A stretch of DNA of 64,000 nucleotides from Streptomyces sp. A2-16 (GTDB lineage: Bacteria; Actinomycetota; Actinomycetes; Streptomycetales; Streptomycetaceae): contig NZ_CP063808.1 of the NCBI RefSeq assembly GCF_018128905.1, positions 6,324,001 through 6,388,000 on the forward strand. Reading direction: 5' to 3'. The notes under the pieces were generated by a model. It was not told the origin of the DNA, did not search any database, and was given only the letters and a program-made list of their open reading frames with translations. Of the stretch, positions 24,679-33,122 are shown piece after piece. Position 1 is the stretch's first letter; every line of letters starts with the position of its first letter. Made by a program: the position numbers and the translations under genes.

Positions 24679-26730
24679 TCAGCCGCTGTGGACGCCCACC
24701 TCGTAGAGCGAGTATCCCCAGTCGGTGCCGCGGTCGAGTCCGTGGACACGAACGTAACGGGCCGGTGTGCCGCTGAACTTGGCGGTGTCCAGGCCCCCGT
24801 CACCGGAGGTGGTGGACCAGACGCTCTGCCAGTTCGTCCCGTCCGTCGAGAGCTCGATCCGGTACGACTTCCCGTACGCCCGCTCCCAGTCGAGCGTGAC
24901 CTTGGAGACCAGGTTGGTGGAGCCCAGGTCGACCTGCCACCACTGGTCGTCGCTCCAGTCGCTCGCCCAGCGGCTGGAGTCGTCGCCGTCCACGGCCCGC
25001 CCCGGCTGGTAGCTGGTGAACGGGTTGGACTCCGACGAACTGGCGGTCGCCGTACGCCCCTTGGCCAGATCGACCGACGCCTGGTGCTGCTCGGAGGCGC
25101 CCCACGTGTCGAAGTAGGACTCGGCGCCCCGGAAGAGGTCGTCGACCACGCCCTGCCCGCCGACCAGCCGGATGTCCTCGATCCAGTCCGGGATCATGCC
25201 GACGTGCGCGGCCCCGTCGGTGTTGAAGTCGAAGGTGCGCTGCCCGGACGTCTGCTTGTCGATGACGGAGCCGCCGTCGACGCTCTTGAAGGGGTACGTC
25301 ACCTTGTTCGCGGCGTCCGCTCCGCGCGGTGCGGGGTGGTCGCCGATGCCGTTGAAGTCGGTGCCGAAGCCGTAGCCCACGTGGTACTTGTCGCGCAGCG
25401 CGTCGGTGCGCTTCGCCTCCGCGGCGAACCCTTCGGAGCCGTGCATGTACTGGGCGACGAACCCGCCGAGGGAGTAGACCCGTTCGGTCCAGTTCAGGTC
25501 CATCCAGCTGTGCGAGGACAGCACGCCCGGGTAGTCGGCGGCCTCGAAGATGTCGAGGACCTGCCCGGTGGCCTTGACGCTCATGTGGTCGATCTCGAGC
25601 ATCATCTTGCGTTTCATCATGCCGCGCACCGCGTACTCGCCGAGATCGGTGAGCCCGCGGACGTTGCACTGCGCGGCCTTGTCGTACGACGGCACGTCGA
25701 CGCCGGCCGGCAGGTCCTCCTCGGCCTCGGAGGCGGCCGTACCGATGGGGTTGTCGTGCTGCGGGCCCTTGCAGGCCTCGGTCTGCCAGAAGGTTCCGGT
25801 GGACAGGAACTGCCCGACGTTGATGGCGGTGCCGAGGCCGCCCTCGTCGAAGCGGACACCGCACAGGGCGTTGTCGAACTTGTGGCACAGGAACATGGAG
25901 CGCACGCCCAGGCCGTACAGCTCGTCGAGGCCCTTGTCGATGTCCGCCTTGCTGCACTGGCCGATGTCGAGGATCTGCTTGCAGCCGAACGGCTCGGAGG
26001 TCTCGACGCCGAGGACGACCGCCAACTTGCCCTGCTGGACGACCTGCCGGGCCTGCGCGCTGTCGGTGACGATCCGGAACCAGCCCTTGCCGGTGCCGCC
26101 GTACATCTTGTCGATGAAGGCCTGGAGGTCGTAAGTGAGCTCGGCCTGCAGACGGATCGAGGTCATCTCGTCACAACTGCGGTCCTTGAAGGGGTAGATG
26201 GAGCAGATCATGCCGTTGGTGACGAGGTCGTTGACGAGCACCCGCTGGCCACCGCGCCAGGCACGCTCCACCCAGGCGTAGTAGTTGGCCTGGTGGGTCA
26301 TCGAGTCGTACGCGGGCCAGTCCTTGAAGGTCGGCCAGCCGGCGGGGTCGTGCTTGCCGTCGCCGCCGTGGGTGATGTAGTCGAAGAGCGCGAGGGTGCC
26401 GTCGGGGTAGTGCTCGGGGCAGTCCTTGAGCGCGTCGGCGACTCCGGACTCGGAGAACACCTTGCCGCAGATCAGCCGCCCGCCGAAGGCCTCGTTGGAG
26501 AAGAGGTGGTTGTGCGCGTCGACGAACCCCCGCACCTCGCCCGCGGAGTCGGTGCCGGTGAAGGGCGCTCCGGTGACGTTGACCTGGGCGTCGGGGGTGG
26601 GCCTTGCGGTCGGTGTCCACCAGTCGGTGGCCGCCGAGCCCGGCGTGGGGCCGAGGATCGCGGCCAGCACCAGGAAGAGCACGGAGACGACAGTGAAGTT
26701 CTTGCGTCTGCGGCAGGAGCGTCCAGCCAT
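24679..26730 (-). CDS. Secreted M19-like metallohydrolase with F5/8C domain
   Basis: Exported protein, 683 residues. A Sec signal (about 1-34, charged RSCRRRK then a hydrophobic run to PGSAA) is followed by a large TIM-barrel-like hydrolase region (~75-530). Candidate metal ligands are GFVDAHNHLF, GVETSEPFG, LEIDHMSV, LSSHSW and GFGTDFNGIG, in the order seen in membrane dipeptidase (M19)-like enzymes. The last ~140 residues are an F5/8 type C (discoidin, CBM32-like) domain, with SSRWASDWSDDQWWQVDLG and YGYS-type ends, which usually binds glycans or surfaces. ATG 26730 has GAGGGA upstream and gives the signal peptide. Substrate unknown; cell-wall or host glycan amides are possible. Confidence 0.78.
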   Translation of the reverse strand: MAGRSCRRRKNFTVVSVLFLVLAAILGPTPGSAATDWWTPTARPTPDAQVNVTGAPFTGTDSAGEVRGFVDAHNHLFSNEAFGGRLICGKVFSESGVADALKDCPEHYPDGTLALFDYITHGGDGKHDPAGWPTFKDWPAYDSMTHQANYYAWVERAWRGGQRVLVNDLVTNGMICSIYPFKDRSCDEMTSIRLQAELTYDLQAFIDKMYGGTGKGWFRIVTDSAQARQVVQQGKLAVVLGVETSEPFGCKQILDIGQCSKADIDKGLDELYGLGVRSMFLCHKFDNALCGVRFDEGGLGTAINVGQFLSTGTFWQTEACKGPQHDNPIGTAASEAEEDLPAGVDVPSYDKAAQCNVRGLTDLGEYAVRGMMKRKMMLEIDHMSVKATGQVLDIFEAADYPGVLSSHSWMDLNWTERVYSLGGFVAQYMHGSEGFAAEAKRTDALRDKYHVGYGFGTDFNGIGDHPAPRGADAANKVTYPFKSVDGGSVIDKQTSGQRTFDFNTDGAAHVGMIPDWIEDIRLVGGQGVVDDLFRGAESYFDTWGASEQHQASVDLAKGRTATASSSESNPFTSYQPGRAVDGDDSSRWASDWSDDQWWQVDLGSTNLVSKVTLDWERAYGKSYRIELSTDGTNWQSVWSTTSGDGGLDTAKFSGTPARYVRVHGLDRGTDWGYSLYEVGVHSG

Positions 26731-26886
26731 GGCCCACGTCCCTCGGTCGGCGGAGGCGCCGTCGACCGAGGGCGTTTTGACTGCCCTTGGAATTGTCATG
26801 ACCGGCGCAATAGATGCGTCGAGGATCGCGACAGAGCACGTTCCGAGTCAAGGGTCCGGGACAGTTGACCTGATACCTCGGGGACG

Positions 26887-28542
26887 TCAACCGTTCACGC
26901 AGGACGCTCCGTTGAGAGTGAAAGCGCCGGGCGCGGTGTTCGTCGTGCCCTTGCTGCCGATGAAGCCGACGGTGACCGAGCCTCCGGCGGGGATCGTGTT
27001 GGTGTACGAGACGGGGGCGACCGTCACGGACCCGCCGCTCTGGGCGGCCGTTCCGCCCCACATGGTGGAGACGGTCTGCCCGTCGGCGAAGGAGAAGCCG
27101 AGCTTCCAGCCGGTGACGGCGGACGTGCCGGTGTTGCGGATGGCGATCTCGCCCTGGAATCCACCGGGCCAGTCGCCGACCACGCGGTAGCCGACCGAGC
27201 AGCTTCCGGCGGGCGTGGCGGTGGTGGTGACGCTCACCGTCGCCGAGCGGGCCGACCGGTTGCCGGCGGCGTCCCGGGCGTACACGGCGAAGGAGTACGC
27301 CGTGCTCGCGGTCAGTCCGGTCACGGTCACCGAATTGCCGGTGGCGGCCGCGACCTTGGTCTCGGTGCCGCCGCTGACGCGCACGACGTCGTACCCGGCG
27401 ACGCCAACGTTGTCAGCGGACGCCGTCCAGGTCAGGTGGGCGGAGGTCGCCGTCACCGCGGAGGCGGCAGGCGTGCCGGGAGCGGTCGGGGCCTGGGTGT
27501 CGGTGGAGCCGCCACCGAAGACCGTGGCCTCCTTGGCGGTCTGGGCGATGCCGTTGGCGCCGTTGAAGATGCGCCGGCCCCACGAGGTCATCTGTGCCGG
27601 GTCGAAGTTGAGCACGAGGTCGAGGATCGGGTCGGTGTTGCCGCTCCAGGACCAGGCCAGATAGCCGATGTCGAGCTGTTCGGCGGTCGCCATCATGGTG
27701 TCCTCGTCGGGGTCGCCCCACTGGTCCGCGGGTCCGCCGAACTCCCCGATCACTATGGGCAGTTTCGCGCCGACGAAGGCGTTCAGATAGTCGGTGATCT
27801 CGGCGGCGGTGTCGAAGACGCTGTACATGTGGATCGAGAAGACGAGGTTGCCGGTGGTGTCGGCGGCGTACACGGACCGGGCGTTGGTGCGCATGACCTG
27901 CTGCCAGTCCTGGCCCCAGTTGGGCGCGTCGACCATGATCGTGTGCTGGAAGCCGGCGCCCCGGAGCTTCTGGATCGCGGCGATCGTGGGGGCGGTCCAG
28001 CCGTCCGGGTTCGTGTTGCCCCAGGGCTCGTTGCCGATGTTGATGATGATGTAGTTCTCCTGGCCGGCGAGCACGTTCTTCAGGCCGATCCAGTAGTCGG
28101 CGGCCTGGTCGAGGGTGCCGGCGGCGCTGTCCTCGCCGTAACCGGTGGTGTCGTGCACCTCCAGGACGCAGATGAGCTTGTCGGCCTTGCACTGCGCGAT
28201 GACGTCGGCCACGTCCGAGGCGCCGTTGGCAGTCCAGCGGTGGCCGTCGGAGAGGACCACCCGGACGGTGTTGGCGCCCTGCGCCTTGATGTCGGCCAGC
28301 GACGATCCCAGCCGGCTCGGGTACCAGGTGTGGGCGTGGTTGACGCCCCGCATGACGAAGTCGTTGCCGTTGCCCTCGACCAGGCGGCCGTCGCTGATGT
28401 GCAGACCGGTGGCCGCCCGGGTGCCGGGCTCCTGGGCGGCCTGGGCGGTGCCGGGGCAGAGGGCGCCGAGCACCACCAGCCCGACGAGGGCGGCCAGCCC
28501 GGCCAGGAAGGTGGTTAAGGGGCTCTTTCTTGTTCTTCTCAC
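26887..28542 (-). CDS. Secreted GH5 beta-mannanase with FN3 and CBM2
   Basis: Exported polysaccharide hydrolase, 551 residues. The signal peptide (1-35, ending PGTAQA) precedes a GH5 catalytic domain (~40-345). That domain has MRGVNHAHTWYP at its start, the acid/base Glu in NIGNEPWGN and the nucleophile Glu in IVIGEFGG. An FN3 module (~350-440) and a C-terminal CBM2 cellulose-binding module (~445-551, with SVGYRVVGDWPGGFQGEI) follow. The HTWYP region and the VRVVLSDGHRW strand resemble Streptomyces endo-1,4-beta-mannanases (GH5 subfamily 8) more than cellulases. GTG 28542 has GGAG upstream. A perfect CebR palindrome lies 38 bp upstream, consistent with induction by cello-oligosaccharides. Confidence 0.9.
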   Translation of the reverse strand: MRRTRKSPLTTFLAGLAALVGLVVLGALCPGTAQAAQEPGTRAATGLHISDGRLVEGNGNDFVMRGVNHAHTWYPSRLGSSLADIKAQGANTVRVVLSDGHRWTANGASDVADVIAQCKADKLICVLEVHDTTGYGEDSAAGTLDQAADYWIGLKNVLAGQENYIIINIGNEPWGNTNPDGWTAPTIAAIQKLRGAGFQHTIMVDAPNWGQDWQQVMRTNARSVYAADTTGNLVFSIHMYSVFDTAAEITDYLNAFVGAKLPIVIGEFGGPADQWGDPDEDTMMATAEQLDIGYLAWSWSGNTDPILDLVLNFDPAQMTSWGRRIFNGANGIAQTAKEATVFGGGSTDTQAPTAPGTPAASAVTATSAHLTWTASADNVGVAGYDVVRVSGGTETKVAAATGNSVTVTGLTASTAYSFAVYARDAAGNRSARSATVSVTTTATPAGSCSVGYRVVGDWPGGFQGEIAIRNTGTSAVTGWKLGFSFADGQTVSTMWGGTAAQSGGSVTVAPVSYTNTIPAGGSVTVGFIGSKGTTNTAPGAFTLNGASCVNG

Positions 28543-28579
28543 TGCGGCTCCAGGAGTGTGTGAGCGGTCGGAGAGAGCA

Positions 28580-28593
28580 TGGGAGCGCTCCCA
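28580..28593. promoter_or_regulatory. CebR-type operator
   Basis: TGGGAGCGCTCCCA is a perfect 14-bp palindrome identical to the consensus recognised by the LacI-family cellobiose repressor CebR in Streptomyces. It lies just upstream of the GH5 mannanase start, so that gene should be derepressed by cello-oligosaccharides. cebR itself is not in the window. Confidence 0.85.
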
Positions 28594-28718
28594 TAGAAGC
28601 CACTCCGTCAAGTACACGTCAAGACAGGTGACGGAATTGGACGCTCCCCCTCTACCACCGGGCGGCACCCGCGCTCGCATAGGGTTCCCAGCCTGGACCA
28701 CCGCATCTGGGAGGCACG

Positions 28719-29885
28719 TTGACCACGCGACCCCTCGACCCCGACTCCGTCAACGCCGAGGCCTGGCACACCTACGGCGAGCACCACCTGCGGCGGGGAA
28801 CCGTGCTGCCGGAACTGGAGCGGTTCGACTGGGGCCTGCGCGGCACCGGCCCGGGCGCCGAACTCCTCGGTGAACTCGGCGGGCGGCGAGTCCTGGACCT
28901 CGGCTGCGGCACGGCCCGGCACGCGGCACACCTCGTCCGGGCCCACGGCGCCTCGGTGGACGCCGTCGACTCCTCCCCCGCACAGGTCGAACGGGCCCGC
29001 GCCCGCTATGCCTCCCTGCCCGGCCTGCGCCTCATCGAGGCCGACGCCGTCGAGCACCTCGACACGGCGGAACCGTACGACGTCGTCTACTCGGTCAACG
29101 GGGTGCCGTACATCGATCCCCGTCGGCTGCTGCCCGCCCTGGCGGCCGCGCTCCGTCCCGGCGGCACTCTGTGCTTCACGGTCCTGCACACCAACTCGCG
29201 CGGAGACGGCCCCTCGACGGTCGTCCGCTCCCGGCCCGAGATGCTGCGGCTCGCGGGCGGCGGGGAGGTGACCGTGCGGATGTGGGTGCTGAGCCCGGAG
29301 CTCTGGACGGACCTGCTCGCCGAGCAGGGGCTGCGCGTCGAGGGGATCGACGTCCTCGACGCACCGGAGGAGGACAACCACGCCTCGTACCGGATCTTCC
29401 GGGTGACCCGGCCGGTCCGGGTCTCCTCCCGCCCGCGCGGCAGCCGCGCTCCCCTCCCGCACGCGGCGATCGGCGTCGGCGCCATCCTCCACGGCCCCCA
29501 GGGCCTGCTGCTCGGCCGGCACCGGCGTGGCACCTGGGAGCTGCCCGGCGGCACGGTGGAGCCCGGCGAGTCCCTGGAGGAGACCGTCGTGCGCGAACTG
29601 CGTGAGGAGACCGGCGTCGAGGCCCGCCCGGGCGACGTCCGGCTGCTGGGCACGCTCCTCGACCACGTCGACGGCGTGGTCCGGATCAGCGTGGCCTCCC
29701 GGCTCACCGCCTGGCGCGGCGAGCCCCGCGACCAGCCCGGCGAACGTGTCGGCGACTGGCGCTGGTTCGCCCTCGACCGGCTCCCGGAGAACCTGTTCGT
29801 CTGCAGCGCCCAGGGCCTCACCGCCTGGCGCCCGGACCTGCCGATCGACCACACTCCGGCCCACTTCACGCCGTACGCCGGCTAA
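28719..29885 (+). CDS. Methyltransferase-Nudix fusion protein
   Basis: 388-residue fusion. The N-terminal half (~1-235) is a class I SAM-dependent methyltransferase, with motif I VLDLGCGTARHA, a motif II acidic AVDSSPAQV and motif IV YDVVYSVNGVPYI. The C-terminal half (~248-380) is a Nudix hydrolase whose box runs from GGTVEPGESLEETVV to RELREETGVEA and fits GX5EX7REUXEEXGU. The start is TTG 28719 with GGGAGG upstream, which is unusual but well placed. It is a single transcription unit facing away from the mannanase. The pairing suggests a linked chemistry, such as methylation of a nucleotide-derived metabolite with clean-up of a by-product. That is inference; no function is known to me. Confidence 0.85.
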   Translation: MTTRPLDPDSVNAEAWHTYGEHHLRRGTVLPELERFDWGLRGTGPGAELLGELGGRRVLDLGCGTARHAAHLVRAHGASVDAVDSSPAQVERARARYASLPGLRLIEADAVEHLDTAEPYDVVYSVNGVPYIDPRRLLPALAAALRPGGTLCFTVLHTNSRGDGPSTVVRSRPEMLRLAGGGEVTVRMWVLSPELWTDLLAEQGLRVEGIDVLDAPEEDNHASYRIFRVTRPVRVSSRPRGSRAPLPHAAIGVGAILHGPQGLLLGRHRRGTWELPGGTVEPGESLEETVVRELREETGVEARPGDVRLLGTLLDHVDGVVRISVASRLTAWRGEPRDQPGERVGDWRWFALDRLPENLFVCSAQGLTAWRPDLPIDHTPAHFTPYAG

Positions 29886-30057
29886 AAGTTGGCGGGGTGG
29901 GCCGGCGGCCGGGGTCGCTCGGCGGGCGTCACACCAGTCGTCCGTTCAGAGCGTCGGCCCCCCGGCGTGAGCCCCGTCGACCTGTCCTGAAGGCCCGCGC
30001 CGCGGCACCGCGTCGTGCAACCCCCTCGCAACCTTCCCCGTGTTCCACTCGACGACC

Positions 30058-30444
30058 ATGGACGAGGATTCCGCACGTGCCGTGTACGACGAGGTGCCGC
30101 GCGTCGAGCTCACGCCCGCGGCCGCCGAGCTGCTGCGCCGGTTGCGCGAGGCGCACGGGCCGCTGATGTTCCATCAGTCCGGCGGCTGCTGCGACGGCAG
30201 TGCGCCGATGTGCTACCCGGCGGGTGAGTTCCGCACCGGCGGCTCGGACGTGCTGCTCGCCGAGCTGGACGTGGCGGGGGTCGGGGAGCCGGTGACGTTC
30301 TGGATGTCGAGGAGCCAGTACCGGGTGTGGGCCCACACCCGGCTGATCGTCGACGTGGTCGAGGGCAGGGGCAGCGGATTCTCCCTGGAGGCACCCGAGG
30401 GGGTGCGTTTCCTCATCCGTTCGCGTGTGGTCGGCGCCGAGTAG
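30058..30444 (+). CDS. DUF779 family protein
   Basis: Small cytoplasmic protein, 128 residues, with the Cys-rich core HQSGGCCDGSAPMCYPAG and RLIVDVVEGRGSGFSLEAPEG typical of DUF779. Family members usually sit beside an aldehyde dehydrogenase gene and may bind a metal through the Cys cluster. Here no such gene is adjacent; the nearest are about 7 kb away on the right and 18 kb on the left. ATG 30058 is chosen; GTG 30040 in frame is possible, and no ribosome site decides. The 172 bp upstream hold nothing else I can identify. Confidence 0.8.
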   Translation: MDEDSARAVYDEVPRVELTPAAAELLRRLREAHGPLMFHQSGGCCDGSAPMCYPAGEFRTGGSDVLLAELDVAGVGEPVTFWMSRSQYRVWAHTRLIVDVVEGRGSGFSLEAPEGVRFLIRSRVVGAE

Positions 30445-30516
30445 CCTCTCGGGTCCTCGTCTTCTGGTGCACTTTCCCTGGGTTCTGGGACAGTTGACGA
30501 GACCTCAGGGAGAGCT

Positions 30517-31755
30517 GTGACGCACCGTCAAGGACGTTTCGGCGCAGGCAGATCGGTACTGACGTTTCTCGCGGCACTCGGCACGCTGGCCGGTGCGGCC
30601 CTGGTGGGGGCGGCACCGGCCGGTGCCGTGCCGGGGTGGACACAGCTCGCGACGGGCGTGCGGTACGAGCAGTTCGACATCTACGCGACCGCGGGAGTGG
30701 CGCACGCCCATGTGCTCCGTGTGGACCTCGGCGATCCGCGGGTCCGGGTGGAGCTGCTGTACCCGGGGGCGGTGGCCGCGCGGGCCACGGTGTCCCGGCT
30801 GGCCACCGCGCAGGGTGCCCTCGCGGGGGTGAACGGCGACTTCTTCAACATCACGGAGACCCAGCACCCCGGCGTCGAGGCGACCGGCGCGAGCGTGGGC
30901 CCGGCGATCGCGCAGGGCCGCGCCCTCAAGGCCGCGGTGCCGGACGGCCAGCGCTTCGGGCCCGCGCTGCCGCCGGGCACGAGCACCGAGGACGTGTTCG
31001 GCGTCGGCACCGACCACCGGGCCCGCCTGGACGACCTGGCGCTCGACGGGTCGGTGCGGACGTCCGAGGCGCTCCTGCCGCTCGGCGGGCTGAACCAGTA
31101 CGCGCTGCCCGTCGGTTCGGTCGGGGCGTTCACCTCGGACTGGGGCGGCGCGTCCCGGGTGCGGGCGACCTGCGGGACGGACACGGACCGGGCGGCCCCG
31201 TGCAGCACGGACACCTACGAGGTGACGGTCCGCGACGGGCAGGTCGTCGCCACGGCCGACACCCCGGGCCGCGGACCGATCGCCGACGGCACCACCGTGC
31301 TCGTGGGCCGGGAGGCGGGCGCGCAGCAGCTGCGGAAGCTCTCGGTGGGTGCGGCGGTGACCGTGCGGCACCGGCTGGTCGCGGCCTCGGCGGGGATCCC
31401 GTACCGCTTCGCGCTCGGCGGCTACCCGGTGCTCGACGACGGCCGCCCGCTGCCCGGCCTGGACGACACGGTGTCGGCCGTGCGCACGGCGGTGGGGATC
31501 GCGGACGGCGGACGGCGGCTCTATCTCCTCGCGCTGGACGGCGCGCCCGACTACCGCGGAGGTCTGACGATCGCCGAAGTCGCCGACACCATGCGGACGT
31601 TGGGCTCGGTCGACGCCTTCAGCCTGGACGGCGGCGGTTCCACCACCATGGCCGCCCGGATGCCGGGCACCGGCTCCGTCGCCGCTCTCAACCACCCTTC
31701 GGGCGGTACCGAGCGGCCCGTCCCGAACGGCATCGGGGTCTTCTCCACGGGCTGA
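30517..31755 (+). CDS. Secreted phosphodiester glycosidase (NAGPA) protein
   Basis: Exported protein, 412 residues. A Sec signal peptide (about 1-37, ending GAAPAGA) precedes a phosphodiester glycosidase / NAGPA-type domain. Its marks are LAGVNGDFFNITETQHPG and, near the C-terminus, SLDGGGSTTMAARMPG, with the conserved PVPNGIGVF end. The domain is named for the enzyme that removes GlcNAc from phosphodiesters. Bacterial versions are thought to act on cell-wall or exopolysaccharide phosphodiesters. GTG 30517 has AGGGAG upstream. The gene ends 3 bp before the convergent small membrane protein gene. Confidence 0.87.
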   Translation: MTHRQGRFGAGRSVLTFLAALGTLAGAALVGAAPAGAVPGWTQLATGVRYEQFDIYATAGVAHAHVLRVDLGDPRVRVELLYPGAVAARATVSRLATAQGALAGVNGDFFNITETQHPGVEATGASVGPAIAQGRALKAAVPDGQRFGPALPPGTSTEDVFGVGTDHRARLDDLALDGSVRTSEALLPLGGLNQYALPVGSVGAFTSDWGGASRVRATCGTDTDRAAPCSTDTYEVTVRDGQVVATADTPGRGPIADGTTVLVGREAGAQQLRKLSVGAAVTVRHRLVAASAGIPYRFALGGYPVLDDGRPLPGLDDTVSAVRTAVGIADGGRRLYLLALDGAPDYRGGLTIAEVADTMRTLGSVDAFSLDGGGSTTMAARMPGTGSVAALNHPSGGTERPVPNGIGVFSTG

Positions 31756-31758
31756 GGT

Positions 31759-31953
31759 TCAGGGGCGCAGACTGCTGACGATGTCGGCCGTCGCCGTCAG
31801 GCCGCCGTGAATGGTGGGCGCGAGGCTGGTGCCGGCGAGGAAGAAGCCGAACAGCGCGCACACCAGCGCGTGGGAGACCTTGAGTCCGCCGCTGCGCAGG
31901 AAGACCACCGCCAGGATCAGCAGCAGCACCAGTACCGAGATGGAAATCGCCAT
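31759..31953 (-). CDS. Small membrane protein (64 aa)
   Basis: 64-residue protein with two hydrophobic segments: MAISISVLVLLLILAVVFL, and ALVCALFGFFLAGTSLAP after a short polar loop. ATG 31953 has GGAGGA 9 nt upstream. The coding frame fits local codon bias, and the gene ends 3 bp from the convergent NAGPA gene, so it looks real. I do not recognise a function; similar short two-helix proteins are common and conserved in Streptomyces. Confidence 0.7.
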   Translation of the reverse strand: MAISISVLVLLLILAVVFLRSGGLKVSHALVCALFGFFLAGTSLAPTIHGGLTATADIVSSLRP

Positions 31954-32084
31954 GGACAGCCTCCTCCGCCACGCCGCCAAGTCCGTTTCGCGGCGTTCGG
32001 CCGCAAGTGTGGCGTAGCGGAGGGTTCGTTCGGGCGGCTGAAGTGTCCTCCGAACGAGTGGTGTCCAGGTCCGCTCGACGGCGT

Positions 32085-32942
32085 CTACCGGTGGGCGTCC
32101 AGGAAGGACTCCAGGCCCGCCAGGTCGTCGGTGTTGAAGTAGTCCACGTCGGCTGCGAGAAGCTCGGTCCACAGTGCGTCCCGGGCCGGGCCCGGCAGGT
32201 CCGGGGTGGCCCAGAAGCGCACCTGCTGCCCGCGCGCGTGGGCCTGCCGGACGATGCTCCGCAGCTTCTGCCGCTCGGCCTCGGGGAAGACGCCCTCGCC
32301 GAGCCAGGTGAAGGTGAGCGTCCAGTTGTCGCTGATCAGCGGGACGAAGGAGGCGGGCGCCGGACTGCCGAGGTCGGCGAGCCGGCCGTCGTAGAAGGCC
32401 CGGCGTACGGTCTGGGCCTCCATCGGGACGCGTGCGGCGCGGTCGCCGGAGATCACTGCGGTGACCGGTCCGGGGACGACCTTGCCGTGGAGGTAGGTGG
32501 TGAACAGGTGCCGGTGGCGCCGCAGATGACGGTCGAGTTCCAGGTAGGTCGAGGAGCCCTCGGTCTTGATGTCGATGAGCAGCTGGAGCGGTCGGCGGTG
32601 ACCCCGGTACACGGACCCGTGGTTGGCCTTGACGATCCTGGCCAGCGGGTCGAGGTAGAGGGACTCCAGGGTGCGCGTCGGGTCGAGGTCGTCCACGGTG
32701 TGGCCGACGAGGAGCTGGTCGCCGACGAGGAAGACGTCGGCCTCGACGCTGCCGAAGCGGTGGTCGAGGGCGTCGAGGAGGGGGCGCGGATGCTCGTAGT
32801 CGTTGTGGGCGTGGGCGCGCCACAGCGGACGCGGGCGGTGCTTGTGCCCGTCGGCCCACGCGCTGCCGGCGGGCGGGGCGAGCACCGCGGCGGCCGCGAC
32901 GCCGAAGGTGGTGAGGGCTCTGCGACGGGTGATGCGGGCCAT
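32085..32942 (-). CDS. Exported PLC/GDPD-like phosphodiesterase
   Basis: Secreted protein, 285 residues. A twin-arginine signal (ARITRRRALTTFG, then a hydrophobic run to GSAWA) leads to a TIM-barrel phosphodiesterase-like domain. That domain starts WRAHAHNDYEHPRPLLDAL and continues FGSVEADVFL, DLLIDIKTEG-like LLIDIKTEG and DNWTLTFTW. It fits the PI-PLC/GDPD superfamily branch that keeps one catalytic His and the acidic metal ligands, related to AIM6-like proteins. Substrate unknown; phosphodiesters of lipids or teichoic acids are plausible. ATG 32942 gives the Tat signal. It is a single gene, with a terminator of the next operon upstream. Confidence 0.8.
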   Translation of the reverse strand: MARITRRRALTTFGVAAAAVLAPPAGSAWADGHKHRPRPLWRAHAHNDYEHPRPLLDALDHRFGSVEADVFLVGDQLLVGHTVDDLDPTRTLESLYLDPLARIVKANHGSVYRGHRRPLQLLIDIKTEGSSTYLELDRHLRRHRHLFTTYLHGKVVPGPVTAVISGDRAARVPMEAQTVRRAFYDGRLADLGSPAPASFVPLISDNWTLTFTWLGEGVFPEAERQKLRSIVRQAHARGQQVRFWATPDLPGPARDALWTELLAADVDYFNTDDLAGLESFLDAHR

Positions 32943-33074
32943 GTTCTGCCTCCCTGCGGGACGGGTCGGAACCACAGGGAGTATGGGGCCGTCTGCGCCC
33001 CAATGAACCTGTACGCGACAGGAGTTGGCCGGACTGCCGCTGCCCGTTCACTCCTCCCGCGCAGCCGCACGGAA

Positions 33075-33100
33075 AAGCCCGCCCCAGGTGGGACGGGCTT
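33075..33100 (-). terminator. Intrinsic terminator of acyl-CoA dehydrogenase operon
   Basis: On the minus strand AAGCCCG and CGGGCTT form the base of a hairpin extended by CCC/GGG around a 4-nt loop, followed directly by TTTTCC. It is a classic intrinsic terminator 22 bp past the stop of the second acyl-CoA dehydrogenase. Confidence 0.82.
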
Positions 33101-33122
33101 CACCGAATGAACCGCGGGGAAC

